From a virus, in the IMG/VR virus record IMGVR_UViG_3300047172_000008, positions 1-45,786 of that record: 45,786 nucleotides of DNA, one strand, 5' to 3'. The position numbers and the translations under genes are program-made. The notes below the pieces were generated by a model. The model saw only the letters and a list, made by a program, of their open reading frames with translations. It made no database searches and was not told the origin of the DNA. This document shows, one piece after another, positions 36,756 to 45,365 of this stretch; the first letter of the stretch is position 1, and each line of letters starts with the position of its first letter.

Positions 36756-37321
36756 ATGAAAACGCTTTAGGAACAATTATAAAAGCCGCGCTTGATACCG
36801 GGTTTGCGTCATTGTCTGAAGTCGTTACGCCTTTGACTGTGTTGCCTAACACTAAAATACGTCATCAACCGACTTCGCAAGGTTTGCCAACACCTCCAAC
36901 AATTTATTGGACGGCGGTAAGTGATGAATTTTTTGGTTTTTTGAAACGTACCGATAGCTATGACGCGGTCAATGAAGTCATGGTGCATACTGAAGAACAA
37001 CCAGTAATAACAACGTTTCAATTTAACTGTACGCTAATTCAAGACCCTGCAAATCCTAACCAGCTTACGGCGAAGGACTATTTGAATTATGCAAAATCAA
37101 TATTGCAAAGCGACGTTACGCGGCTTGCTCTAGCCGCCGAAAACGTTCAAGTGCTTCGCGTAAAAACAGGTAGGCAAGTCTATTGGACTGATGATAAGAG
37201 AAGGATGGAAGCCGACCCGTCTTTTGATTTAGAATTTGCCCACACTGACGTTATTACAACGTCAACGCCTAGCACGACAACACTTGCACCGATTAACAAC
37301 GCAGGGCTTTACCCTGTTTAA
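36752..37321 (+). CDS. Tail terminator / neck protein
   Basis: I use the ATG at 36752, which lies in an ATGA overlap with the previous stop; a longer in-frame ATG at 36704 falls inside the previous gene. The 189-residue product has QPTSQGLPTPPTIYWTAVSD, GFLKRTDSYDAVNEVMVHTE, TTFQFNCTLIQDPANPNQL and later VLRVKTGRQVYWTDDKRRME. That is the pattern of neck terminator proteins (LIC_12616-like) that end the tail tube. It lies directly before the sheath gene. Confidence 0.75.
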   Translation: MNENALGTIIKAALDTGFASLSEVVTPLTVLPNTKIRHQPTSQGLPTPPTIYWTAVSDEFFGFLKRTDSYDAVNEVMVHTEEQPVITTFQFNCTLIQDPANPNQLTAKDYLNYAKSILQSDVTRLALAAENVQVLRVKTGRQVYWTDDKRRMEADPSFDLEFAHTDVITTSTPSTTTLAPINNAGLYPV

Positions 37322-37338
37322 CTTTAGGAGTTTGCGCT

Positions 37339-38850
37339 GTGGCAATTTCTTTCACACGTTATATTGATATAACGTCAGGCGTTGGCGGTGCCGGTGCAGT
37401 CAAAGCGCGTGACCTTATCTTGCGCGTGTTTACGACAAATCCTCTTGTTCCGGCTTTATCGTTTGTCGAATTTGAAACGGCGGCCGAAGTCGAAAGCTAT
37501 TTCGGTTCAACTTCGGAAGAATATTTGCGCGCTGCACCTTATTTTGGTTTCGTGTCGAAACAAATCACAAGCCCTGATAAGATAAGCTTTGCGCGTTGGA
37601 CCAATGTAGACGTCGCACCTTATGCAATCGGCGACGCAACCGAAACAGATACGCTTGCACAGTTGCAGGCGATTACCGCTGGCGAAATGACCATCACGAT
37701 AAACGGTGTGACCGAAGTTGTAACCGGCATCAATTTCTCAACTGACCTTAGCCTTGCGGCCGTCGCTGCATCGCTTCAGGCAAAGCTTGTTGCGGCTGGT
37801 TTTGTCGGTGCAACCGTCGCTTACAATGCTATTCCGGGCAATTTTGAAATTACAGGCGGAACTGTAGGCACGGCTGGCGGCACAATTTCTTTTGCGAGCG
37901 ATAGCGCGGAAACCGTGTCGCTTGCACTCGGATTTTTGTCGCCTAACGTCATTATTTCGCCGGGCAATAATGTCGAAACCATTCCGACTACGTTGCAAAA
38001 CTCTGTGAATGCTTCAACGAATTTTGCTTCATTCGTGTTTACCAATGCCGCAAATCTGACGTTGCAGCAAGTTGAAGCCGCTGCCGCATGGAACATGAAC
38101 AATAACCCTTCGGTTGACTTCGTGTTTCTCGTGCAAGTGACCGCTGCCAATGCGGCGGCTTGGAGTGCGGCACTAGCTGGTTACGAAGGCACGACTCTGG
38201 CGCTCGCACCTTTGAGCACGCAGTTTCCCGAAAGCACGCCTGCTAAAGTCGCGGCGGCGACGAACTATGCAAACCGCAACGCTTCGTCAAATTATAGCTT
38301 TCAGGTTGATAGCAGTTTAACGCCAAGCGTGACCGATGACACGGACGCTAACACGTATGACGGTCTATCTATCAACTATTACGGTCAAACGCAAATCAAC
38401 GGTCAAGAGATTAATTTCTGGCAGACTGGCGTTATGATGGGAACTGGAAACGCCGTCACGGTTTTGACCGACTACTACAACGAAATATGGTTGAAAGGCA
38501 CAATCGGCAATTTGTTTATGTCGGCTTTGCTTGCCCTAAATCAAATTGCGGCAAATGCTTCTGGCAAGGCTACTTGCATGAACATTCTTCAGCAAGCCGT
38601 AGCGCAAGGCGTGTTCAACGGGGTTATCAGCGTGAGCGAAGAATTGACTACAACACAAATCGCTTACATTGTCAATTTGGCTAACGCTAAGGCGGCGCAG
38701 CAAGTTGCTACGATTGGTTACTGGTATGACGTGACGTTTTCAAGCGTTGTCAACAATGCTGGCAAAACGGTTTATCAGGCTAACTATATCCTGATTTACG
38801 CCAAAGAAAACGTCATCAACAAAGTTTTAGGGTCACACGTTTTGATCTAA
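37339..38850 (+). CDS. Tail sheath protein (DUF3383 type)
   Basis: This 503-residue protein, start GTG with TAGGAG upstream, is the contractile sheath. The DUF3383 order is plain: SFTRYIDITSGVGGAGAVKARDLILRVFTT (in part), EFETAAEVESYFGSTSEEYL, FARWTNVDVAPYAIGD, TITINGVTEVVTGINFST, later FVFLVQVTAANAAAWSAAL, YEGTTLALAPLSTQFPES and NYYGQTQINGQEINFWQTG. It confirms a contractile (myovirus-type) tail. The tube gene follows. Confidence 0.9.
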   Translation: MAISFTRYIDITSGVGGAGAVKARDLILRVFTTNPLVPALSFVEFETAAEVESYFGSTSEEYLRAAPYFGFVSKQITSPDKISFARWTNVDVAPYAIGDATETDTLAQLQAITAGEMTITINGVTEVVTGINFSTDLSLAAVAASLQAKLVAAGFVGATVAYNAIPGNFEITGGTVGTAGGTISFASDSAETVSLALGFLSPNVIISPGNNVETIPTTLQNSVNASTNFASFVFTNAANLTLQQVEAAAAWNMNNNPSVDFVFLVQVTAANAAAWSAALAGYEGTTLALAPLSTQFPESTPAKVAAATNYANRNASSNYSFQVDSSLTPSVTDDTDANTYDGLSINYYGQTQINGQEINFWQTGVMMGTGNAVTVLTDYYNEIWLKGTIGNLFMSALLALNQIAANASGKATCMNILQQAVAQGVFNGVISVSEELTTTQIAYIVNLANAKAAQQVATIGYWYDVTFSSVVNNAGKTVYQANYILIYAKENVINKVLGSHVLI

Positions 38851-38899
38851 CTAAAAACGGCTTTGTACGTGTAGGCAGATTTGATTAGGAGTTTTCGAC

Positions 38900-39367
38900 A
38901 TGACACAAGACGTTTCTGGTTTTGGCCTCGCACTGAATATAGTTGCGAGTTCAACATATCCAAACGGCATTCCTGTTACGCAGTTTGCTGGCGACGTTGA
39001 CCCGCTGGACATTCCAGAAGTCAAGATAGCTGATTTTGAAATGGGATTGAATGGCGATTTGGTTTCATGGTCGCGCGCCATGCCAATCGTGATCAAAATT
39101 GCAGTCATCAACGGTTCTGATGATGACCAAAATCTTGCGGTTCTTTTCGAGGCAAACAGAGTCGGTCAGGGCAAAACATCGGCCTATGACCTTATCAACT
39201 TCACTGGCGTTTATCCGCAAGGAAACACTGTCAGCTTGTCGAATGGTAAAATCACTGACGGAATGCCAGGGTCAAGCGTCGCGAGCAACGGCAGGCAGAA
39301 AACGAAAACATATTCGTTTGTGTTTCAAAACATAACGGTCACGCAACCGACATTGCCGGTCGTTTAA
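38900..39367 (+). CDS. Tail tube protein
   Basis: This 155-residue protein follows the sheath gene, the normal tube position. AGGAG lies upstream. The pattern MTQDVSGFGLALNIVASSTY, GDVDPLDIPEVKIADFEMGL, NGDLVSWSRAMPIVIKIAVI, NVAVLF-like EANRV and then ISLSNGKITDGMPGSSVAS-like sequence fits the T4 gp19-like tube fold of this phage group. It forms the inner tube through which DNA passes. Confidence 0.78.
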   Translation: MTQDVSGFGLALNIVASSTYPNGIPVTQFAGDVDPLDIPEVKIADFEMGLNGDLVSWSRAMPIVIKIAVINGSDDDQNLAVLFEANRVGQGKTSAYDLINFTGVYPQGNTVSLSNGKITDGMPGSSVASNGRQKTKTYSFVFQNITVTQPTLPVV

Positions 39368-39368
39368 T

Positions 39369-39536
39369 ATGAAAAACGAAATTAAGATTTTGCTACTCGG
39401 AATTGCTATGGTGTTTCGAGTAGCTTTTTTGTTTAAACCGCCGGTTGGCAATCAAACAGATGTTGCCGTAAATATGGCGGAAGAAATGGTTTTTGCTGTA
39501 GAGCGCAAACACGGAAAGATTAATTTTGATGCCTGA
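39369..39536 (+). CDS. Small hydrophobic-N-terminus protein, 55 residues
   Basis: This frame starts two bases after the tube stop (TAATATG) and ends by overlapping the next ATG by 8 bases, filling the gap between tube and chaperone genes. It encodes [20 protein letters not shown], then [20 protein letters not shown]. The N-terminal hydrophobic helix may be a membrane or packing segment. It is probably real because of the tight fit; the role is unknown. Confidence 0.55.
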   Translation: MKNEIKILLLGIAMVFRVAFLFKPPVGNQTDVAVNMAEEMVFAVERKHGKINFDA

Positions 39537-39966
39537 TTTGCTTTATCCCAAAGAGGTGCAAATCAAATGCCTTGACGGCACGGAACGCACTTACACAATC
39601 TCACGGTTTCCAGCGATTGCGGGCCGGGAGATTATCGCAAAATATCCTTTATCGGCAGCGCCCAAGCTTGGCGACTACGCGGTCAATGAAGAAACGATGC
39701 TTAAGCTTATGTCGCACGTTGCGGTCATGCCCACAAGCGGCGCGATGCTACGCCTGACGACGAAAGCTTTAGTTGATAATCATGTGCCAGATTGGGAAGC
39801 ATTGGCGCGCATCGAAGTCGAAATGCTAAGGTATAACACAAGTTTTTTTCAACGCGGCGAAGTCTCAACTTTCTTAAAGGCTACACTTCAGAAGTTCCTA
39901 GTGTCGGCTTCGCCAACGTTGAAGACTTTGTTGGAGCAATTATCGGTAGCGGAAAAGCGACGCTAA
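39529..39966 (+). CDS. Tail assembly chaperone, short form
   Basis: The ATG at 39529 is used rather than TTG at 39526. The 145-residue protein ([80 protein letters not shown]) sits between the tube and the tape measure, the fixed place of tail chaperones. A T7 run in its frame at 39843 should let some ribosomes shift into the -1 frame and make the longer form described at 39837-40088. Confidence 0.78.
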   Translation: MPDLLYPKEVQIKCLDGTERTYTISRFPAIAGREIIAKYPLSAAPKLGDYAVNEETMLKLMSHVAVMPTSGAMLRLTTKALVDNHVPDWEALARIEVEMLRYNTSFFQRGEVSTFLKATLQKFLVSASPTLKTLLEQLSVAEKRR

Positions 39967-40088
39967 AAGAGTTGCGCGATGACTACACGCTTGAAGAAGC
40001 GTTAGACATTTTCGAGGTTGTCGCTGTAGGCAGATACAACGAATATCTTGCGATAGAACACGCTAAGAGTAAGAAAGGTAACAAGTAG
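39837..40088 (+). CDS. Tail assembly chaperone, -1 frameshift extension
   Basis: The -1 frame is open from 39837 to the TAG at 40086-40088 and overlaps the end of the short form. Its translation after the overlap looks coding: [19 protein letters not shown], then [20 protein letters not shown] and [19 protein letters not shown], a pattern like the C-terminal part of other tail chaperone fusions. It has no good start of its own. A slip at 39843-39849 would fuse about 105 residues of the short form to 80 of this frame, as in the G/GT and E/E' pairs of other phages. Confidence 0.7.
   Translation, partial: HKFFSTRRSLNFLKGYTSEVPSVGFANVEDFVGAIIGSGKATLKELRDDYTLEEALDIFEVVAVGRYNEYLAIEHAKSKKGNK
39843..39849 (+). 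promoter_or_regulatory. Slippery heptamer T TTT TTT for -1 frameshifting
   Basis: Seven T residues fall as T TTT TTT in the zero frame of the chaperone gene, a canonical X XXY YYZ slippery sequence with perfect re-pairing in the -1 frame. No obvious strong pseudoknot was checked downstream. Confidence 0.65.
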
Positions 40089-40090
40089 CT

Positions 40091-41872
40091 TTGTCAATTC
40101 TTGATACCTTCTATCTGCTGTTTGAAAGCAATGCCGATGAAGTAAAATCGGCTACGACAAAGGCTGAAGGTGCGAGCGCATCGCTTCAAACTGCACTCAA
40201 TAAAGACGGCGAAGCTTCAGCCAAAGTCGGCAAGGAATTAGAAGAAAGCGGCAAAAAAGGCACGCTTGCGTTTCAAGATTTAGAGCGTGTCGGCCGTCGC
40301 TTTTTTGTTGATACCATTCGGCAGATAGCAGAACTCGGCACAGGCTTTTTAGGCTTTCTCGCTGTTGAAAAGCTATTTGAAGGTCAGCTAGAAACTTCCG
40401 AAATGGTTGAACAGCTTGGCAACGCCGCTAAAGCTTTAAATGTCAATGTTTCTGATTTAGACGCTTGGGGACAGGCGGTAGTTAAAGCTGGCGGCACAAC
40501 AGAAGGTTTTCAGCAAAGCATTAGAAGTCTAAATGAACATATTGCCGGAATTGAAGTAGGCGGTCGCGGCAAAGAATTTTTGAAGTTTTTTCATTCTATC
40601 GGCGTTGAAGCCTTAGACGCCCACGGTAAAATGAAGCCGATTATGGATTTGCTGCCAGAACTAGCGGATGCGTTACATAAGCTTCCTGCTAATCAAGCAA
40701 CGGCAATAGGCGAGCGTTTAGGCTTTGACCAAGGCACGTTAAACTTACTAGAGCAAGGCAAAGTTTCAACGCTTGAAATGGTCGCGGCGGCTAGAGCGTT
40801 AGGCGTAGTCAATCAAGACGATGTTGAAATAAACGAAAAGTTTCAGGACGCTTTAAAAGATACGCGCGAGACAATGCGCGGCGTCAGAGTTGAAATTAAC
40901 GATTACGTGTTGCCTGTCTTTACAGCTTTTCTTGAAGGCATGGACGCAATTATATCATATTTGACCGAACACAAACAACTTATTGAAGGCTTTTTTATCG
41001 GCCTTGCAAGCGTGCTTACGGTTTATTATGGTCCGGCTTTGGTCGCGACTGCATTGGAAACTTGGGCGTTAATTGCGCCAATGGTTATAACTATCGCTTT
41101 GATTGCGGCGCTAGGCGCGGCATTCGCTCTTGCATACGATGACTTGATGAACTTTTATGAAGGCAACAATTCGGTAATAGGTCAGCTTTCAAAAACATGG
41201 CCGGTCATAGGTCAAATAGCAAACGGCTTGCCGCCTATTTTTAAGTTATTGGAAGCAACCGCTAAAGGTGCGTTTAAGGTAATTGTTGACGGCATCTTAG
41301 GTCTAATAACTTACCTGTTTGAGTTTGGCGAAGGCATTGGCGACGTAATTAAATGGTTTACTAAATTGCAAATTGCGGGCGTCAGTGTAGGCACAGCCCT
41401 GACCGACATTTTCCAAGGTTTGATTACTATGTTGCTAGACTTAGGCAAGATGATTGCCCAAGTCATCCAAGCGGCGGGAGGCATCAAAAACATAGGCGCT
41501 ACCATCGAACACGTAGTCACAGGGGACGGCACAGGGAACGCACCTGTAGGGCCGGGCGGCATTCGGCTACCAGTTTCGGGAGTCATGCCAACAAGCCCGG
41601 CTGGCGCTTCCCTGACGGGTCAGGACCGGGCGAATATTGCGGCCGGGCAGAGCGGCCTAGCTGCAACACAAACCCCGCTGGCGGCACAGACAAGCGGTAG
41701 CGTGACAGGCGGGCAAGTTGCCAGCACAATCAACAATAACGTGACCGTTGGGGACACTACGGTTAACACACAGGCGACTGACCCTAAAGCCGTGTCAAAA
41801 GCCGTTGGCGACACTTTGAGCACACATATCAAAGCGGCGATAAACCACTATAGCGACGGGACGCAAAGCTAG
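40091..41872 (+). CDS. Tape measure protein
   Basis: This 593-residue protein follows the chaperones and precedes the baseplate genes. It starts with TTG (MSILDTFYLLFESNADEVKS). It has a long helical N-terminus, hydrophobic segments in the middle (IEGFFIGLASVLTVYY, then VITIALIAALGAAFALAY) and a Gly/Thr/Gln-rich tail. This is the usual build of a tape measure protein that sets tail length. At 593 residues it predicts a short tail, very roughly 90 nm if 1.5 Angstrom per residue applies. Confidence 0.88.
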   Translation: MSILDTFYLLFESNADEVKSATTKAEGASASLQTALNKDGEASAKVGKELEESGKKGTLAFQDLERVGRRFFVDTIRQIAELGTGFLGFLAVEKLFEGQLETSEMVEQLGNAAKALNVNVSDLDAWGQAVVKAGGTTEGFQQSIRSLNEHIAGIEVGGRGKEFLKFFHSIGVEALDAHGKMKPIMDLLPELADALHKLPANQATAIGERLGFDQGTLNLLEQGKVSTLEMVAAARALGVVNQDDVEINEKFQDALKDTRETMRGVRVEINDYVLPVFTAFLEGMDAIISYLTEHKQLIEGFFIGLASVLTVYYGPALVATALETWALIAPMVITIALIAALGAAFALAYDDLMNFYEGNNSVIGQLSKTWPVIGQIANGLPPIFKLLEATAKGAFKVIVDGILGLITYLFEFGEGIGDVIKWFTKLQIAGVSVGTALTDIFQGLITMLLDLGKMIAQVIQAAGGIKNIGATIEHVVTGDGTGNAPVGPGGIRLPVSGVMPTSPAGASLTGQDRANIAAGQSGLAATQTPLAAQTSGSVTGGQVASTINNNVTVGDTTVNTQATDPKAVSKAVGDTLSTHIKAAINHYSDGTQS

Positions 41873-42468
41873 TGTCTCAAACCTTTACAGATGCCGTCGC
41901 GGCATCGCTTATAAACAACTTTGCTAACCCGTCTATCGGCGCGGTTGATGTTGTGGGCATATTTGACCAAAACTATAATCAGATTGTGCCAAACGTGCGG
42001 CCGATACGCGCGAGCGTAAAAGAAGATGCAGAATTTCCCAAGCATCCGCTAGAAACAGGTGCTTCTATTCAAGACCATAGGATATTCAATCCTATAGAAA
42101 TTGAATTAAGCGTTGTGTTTAATGGTCAAACTTTTGTTGACGATTACGCGACGTTAGAGATTGCCTACAACGGCACAACGGCTTTAAACGTGCTGACAAA
42201 AACTAGAACATATGGCAATATGTTCATAAAGTCTTTGCCACACATAGAAGACGCTGACACGTATGACACTATTCGTATGGTCATTACGTTGACTGAAGTT
42301 GTCGTAGTGCAATCTCAAACCCAAGCGTTGCCGCAAAATCCTGAAAATGGCGCGACGGTAGCACGCGGCGCGCAACAAGGCACAGCGCAAACCGCACCGA
42401 CAAGCATCAACGGAAACCAGAACACAGGAAGCGCGGCCTATCAATTTTTCTATGGAGGCAAGCAATGA
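41872..42468 (+). CDS. Baseplate/distal tail protein, 198 residues
   Basis: The GTG start overlaps the tape measure stop by one base. The product has IGAVDVVGIFDQNYNQIVPN, SVKEDAEFPKHPLETGASIQ, DHRIFNPIEIELSVVF, then KTRTYGNMFIKSLPHIED and IRMVITLTEVVVVQSQTQAL, the pattern of Dit-like N-terminal domains in phages of this type (a ring below the tube). The last 45 residues are Gln/Thr/Gly-rich and disordered. The plug gene overlaps by 4 bases. Confidence 0.75.
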   Translation: MSQTFTDAVAASLINNFANPSIGAVDVVGIFDQNYNQIVPNVRPIRASVKEDAEFPKHPLETGASIQDHRIFNPIEIELSVVFNGQTFVDDYATLEIAYNGTTALNVLTKTRTYGNMFIKSLPHIEDADTYDTIRMVITLTEVVVVQSQTQALPQNPENGATVARGAQQGTAQTAPTSINGNQNTGSAAYQFFYGGKQ

Positions 42469-42773
42469 TATTGTTTAGCCTTCTGCCTATTCCTAATCAG
42501 TCAATCGTTACGACGCAAGACAGTAATCGTTACGAAATAAGAATAGTAAGTTGTAACGGTTGTGTTGCGTGCGACGTGACCTTAAACGGAATAGTCTTGT
42601 TTACTGGCGCGCGTATTGTTGGCGGCGTGCCGGTCATACCGTTTCCATACCTTGAAGCTGAAAACGGCAATTTTATTGTCGTTTGCGACACTGAAGACTT
42701 GATAGATTATAGCCTGTTCGGAACAACCCAAAATTTGTACTATTTAAGCCGTGCTGAAATGCAAGCGTTATGA
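42465..42773 (+). CDS. Baseplate plug-like protein, 102 residues
   Basis: This small beta-rich protein (LLPIPNQSIVTTQDSNRYEI, IVSCNGCVACDVTLNGIVLF, TGARIVGGVPVIPFPYLE, TEDLIDYSLFGTTQNLYYLS) matches the phage baseplate plug family by length, pattern and position between the distal tail and hub genes. It has four cysteines (C-x2-C-x2-C and another). It would close the tube end in the virion. Confidence 0.72.
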   Translation: MILFSLLPIPNQSIVTTQDSNRYEIRIVSCNGCVACDVTLNGIVLFTGARIVGGVPVIPFPYLEAENGNFIVVCDTEDLIDYSLFGTTQNLYYLSRAEMQAL

Positions 42774-43681
42774 GTACGGTGCTAGACCCTCGCATCTTAA
42801 AAGTAGTCGTTTCTGTCGGCACGGAGTCTTTCACCTATCAAGACTTAGGAACAAGCTTAGGGTTTGCCATAACAGCACGTGGCACAAAATATGCAAATCC
42901 CATTCAAAACGAATGCGAAGTTGAAATTTTTAATCTGTCAACGCAAGAGAAAAACTATATTTTGACAGAAACAAGCCCTTACAATTCAAACCTTGGGACT
43001 GAAAAAACTATTTCGGTTTATGCCGGGCGAGTATCAACCGGGTTTTCTTTGGTCTATGTTGGCGACATTACAAACGTCACAGTCAAGAGTCCGCCTGACG
43101 TAGCTATCACCATTAAGTCGGCAACAAAGCAAAGCAAGAAATCTCTTGTGGGCATCAACTCGTTAGGCACTTTGGCAAAGCTATCTAAAATTTCTGGCAG
43201 CGTTGCCAATGCGCTAGGGCTTCAGCTTAACTTTGTTGCGACTGACAGAAACATAGCGAATTACGCTTTTTCAGGGTCACAGTTAAAACAGGTTGATGCA
43301 ATAAACGACATGGGAAACGTCAACGCTTATGTTGATGATAATTCACTAGTCGTAAAAAATTATAATCAACCTGTCGATAATACGATTACAATAATAAATA
43401 TCAATACCGGAATGATTGACATTCCGCAAGTGACGGAAGAAGGCGTAGAAGTCAAATTTTTGTTTGTCAATTCGGTCAAGCTTGGCGGTGCCATTCGTTT
43501 ATCTAGCGTTCAAAATCCAGCGTTGAACGGCGATTACGTTATATTCAAACTGGCATTTGACCTTGCTAACCGTGACAACAATTTTTATTACACAGCGTCA
43601 TGCGTTAACCCTGCCTATAGCGGCGTCGGAATAACAGACAATAGCGTATCGACTGACGCGGCCACGGATAACCCGCCATGA
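42770..43681 (+). CDS. Baseplate hub protein (gpD/gp27-like)
   Basis: This 303-residue protein lies between the plug and the spike. It has an N-terminal beta barrel (LDPRILKVVVSVGTESFTYQ, NECEVEIFNLSTQEKNYILT, ISVYAGRVSTGFSLVYVGDI) followed by TIKSATKQSKKSLVGINSLG, IANYAFSGSQLKQVDAINDM and VNAYVDDNSLVVKNYNQ, in the order of hub proteins that trimerise to hold the spike. Overlap with both neighbours is 4 bases. Confidence 0.78.
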   Translation: MSTVLDPRILKVVVSVGTESFTYQDLGTSLGFAITARGTKYANPIQNECEVEIFNLSTQEKNYILTETSPYNSNLGTEKTISVYAGRVSTGFSLVYVGDITNVTVKSPPDVAITIKSATKQSKKSLVGINSLGTLAKLSKISGSVANALGLQLNFVATDRNIANYAFSGSQLKQVDAINDMGNVNAYVDDNSLVVKNYNQPVDNTITIININTGMIDIPQVTEEGVEVKFLFVNSVKLGGAIRLSSVQNPALNGDYVIFKLAFDLANRDNNFYYTASCVNPAYSGVGITDNSVSTDAATDNPP

Positions 43682-44307
43682 GCGAAAATTTTACAGACAC
43701 AAACGCACCGACCGATTACGACTTTGCAAACAAAGATACGTTAACGGGTTTGCTTCGCCATGTGCTTAGAGAAAATTCAAAAAATCACGAAGATATGCTA
43801 CCTGGTATTGTCGTAGCTTATGACCGTGTTTCTAACATGGCGACAATACAACCGCAAATTAAAATATTGACAAAAGATAATAAAATCGTCAGCCGTGTGC
43901 AGCATACAAGCATTCCTGTCTTTGCTTACGGCGGCGGCGGCTTTGTCATAAGCTTTCCGGTCAAGGCTGGCGATAAAGGATGGATAAAGGCTAACGATAG
44001 GGATATAAGCCTGTATATGCAGGCGCAAGCCGAAAGCGGACCGAACACAAACCGCCTTCATTCGTTTCGCGATGGCATGTTTTTCCCTGACGCTATGGCG
44101 TCGTTTACCGTGGCAAGCGTTGACATAGGAAATATGGTCATTCAAAATTTAGCTGGCACGGTAAAAATAGCAATTAGCAATTTAGGCATAGCTTTTACAA
44201 CGCCTAACGCAAACGGCTTGACGCATAATGGCGTGCCGATTGGCGCTAGTCATGCTCATACAAATGTTCAAACAGGTTCGGACGTTTCCGGTCCGCCAGT
44301 AGCATAG
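43678..44307 (+). CDS. Baseplate spike protein (gpV / Gp138-N type)
   Basis: This 209-residue protein has the N-terminal OB-fold pattern of gpV/Gp138-type spikes: MLPGIVVAYDRVSNMATIQP, then FAYGGGGFVISFPVKAGDKGW, DRDISLYMQAQ and LHSFRDGMFFPDA. The C-terminal half is a repeating beta-strand section (VASVDIGNMVIQNLAGTVKI, SNLGIAFTTPNANGL) as in membrane-piercing spikes, ending with NGVPIGASHAHTNV, where the HAH may bind a metal at the tip. Such proteins puncture the outer membrane. Confidence 0.82.
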   Translation: MSENFTDTNAPTDYDFANKDTLTGLLRHVLRENSKNHEDMLPGIVVAYDRVSNMATIQPQIKILTKDNKIVSRVQHTSIPVFAYGGGGFVISFPVKAGDKGWIKANDRDISLYMQAQAESGPNTNRLHSFRDGMFFPDAMASFTVASVDIGNMVIQNLAGTVKIAISNLGIAFTTPNANGLTHNGVPIGASHAHTNVQTGSDVSGPPVA

Positions 44308-44317
44308 GAGAATTACG

Positions 44318-45355
44318 ATGCAATTTGACGCAATCGACGGCGGCGAGAGAGCAGCAAATAATTCAAATTACTATTTGGGTTTAGGCGTTGCAGGAACTTT
44401 AGCCGGTTCTTTTATTTCCATTTCAAATGCGGCTATAAGCGGCAAAGACGCATTTAGCTTCGGTAACAATCAAAACACGCCAAGTTGTTATTGGACGCCA
44501 AAAGTAAGTTTTTCGTCTGCAACGTTTTTTCACGGTGTAAGAATTTTAATTCAACAATACCCATTCCAAATTGATTTTTTTAACGCAAATCGTAATGCAC
44601 AGTTTTCAGTTGTGGTGAACGTTGGCGGTTCAATAAGTATTGTTTCAAATAACGTTATTTTGGCGACGTCGCCAAGCGGTTTAATTTTGCTTAACACCGC
44701 GTTTTATTTAGAAATATACGGTGTAATATCGGCTTCGCTTGGCGCAGTTACTATTAGGTTAAACGGAAATCCTTCGCCTGTTATGACGCCTTTAGTAAAT
44801 GTGAACACGGCCGCTGATACATCGTCTTTACCGATTACATATTTTCATTATTCATGCAATGCGTCTTTTACCAGTTTTGTTCGAGATATGTACGTTCATG
44901 ACGGCACAGGCGCTAGTCCATTTAATACGTTTTTGGGCAATGTCGGTTGCGAATGGTTGCCGGTCGCGTCTTTGGTTTCTTCGGCATTTACGCCAGTTGG
45001 GGGAACAAATTTATCTAACGCGGCATCAACGCCACCTAATCCTACGGTTGACTATAACGAAAGTTCAACCGTAGGCGCATTGGACAAATTCGGCATCACA
45101 GCATTGCCTAGCGACGTTGCAAGCGTCATCGCGGTCATGCCGGTTGACTACTCTTACAAGTCAGATACGGGACCACGCGCGCTTCAGAAAACTTTATATT
45201 CCGGTTCTTCAACGGTTGTAGGCACGGAAAATTATTTGAACGAAAGCCCGACATGCAATCAAGACCCTTGGGTTACCAAAGACCCTGCTACGTCCGCAAA
45301 CTGGACAAATACGGCCGTCAATGCGATTAGCATAAGCTATGAAATCGCCGCGTAA
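44318..45355 (+). CDS. Virion protein with lectin-like domain, putative baseplate-associated
   Basis: This 345-residue protein lies between spike and wedge genes, with AGGAG 8 bases before the ATG. The first 210 residues have the alternating strands of a concanavalin-like lectin domain (FHGVRILIQQYPFQIDFFNA, FSVVVNVGGSISIVSNN, LLNTAFYLEIYGVI, GAVTIRLNGNPSPVM). The C-terminal third differs, with YNESSTVGALDKFGI and GVTD-like strands. It may bind a host surface glycan. The fold is judged by strand spacing only. Confidence 0.68.
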   Translation: MQFDAIDGGERAANNSNYYLGLGVAGTLAGSFISISNAAISGKDAFSFGNNQNTPSCYWTPKVSFSSATFFHGVRILIQQYPFQIDFFNANRNAQFSVVVNVGGSISIVSNNVILATSPSGLILLNTAFYLEIYGVISASLGAVTIRLNGNPSPVMTPLVNVNTAADTSSLPITYFHYSCNASFTSFVRDMYVHDGTGASPFNTFLGNVGCEWLPVASLVSSAFTPVGGTNLSNAASTPPNPTVDYNESSTVGALDKFGITALPSDVASVIAVMPVDYSYKSDTGPRALQKTLYSGSSTVVGTENYLNESPTCNQDPWVTKDPATSANWTNTAVNAISISYEIAA

Positions 45356-45365
45356 GTAAATTGCG

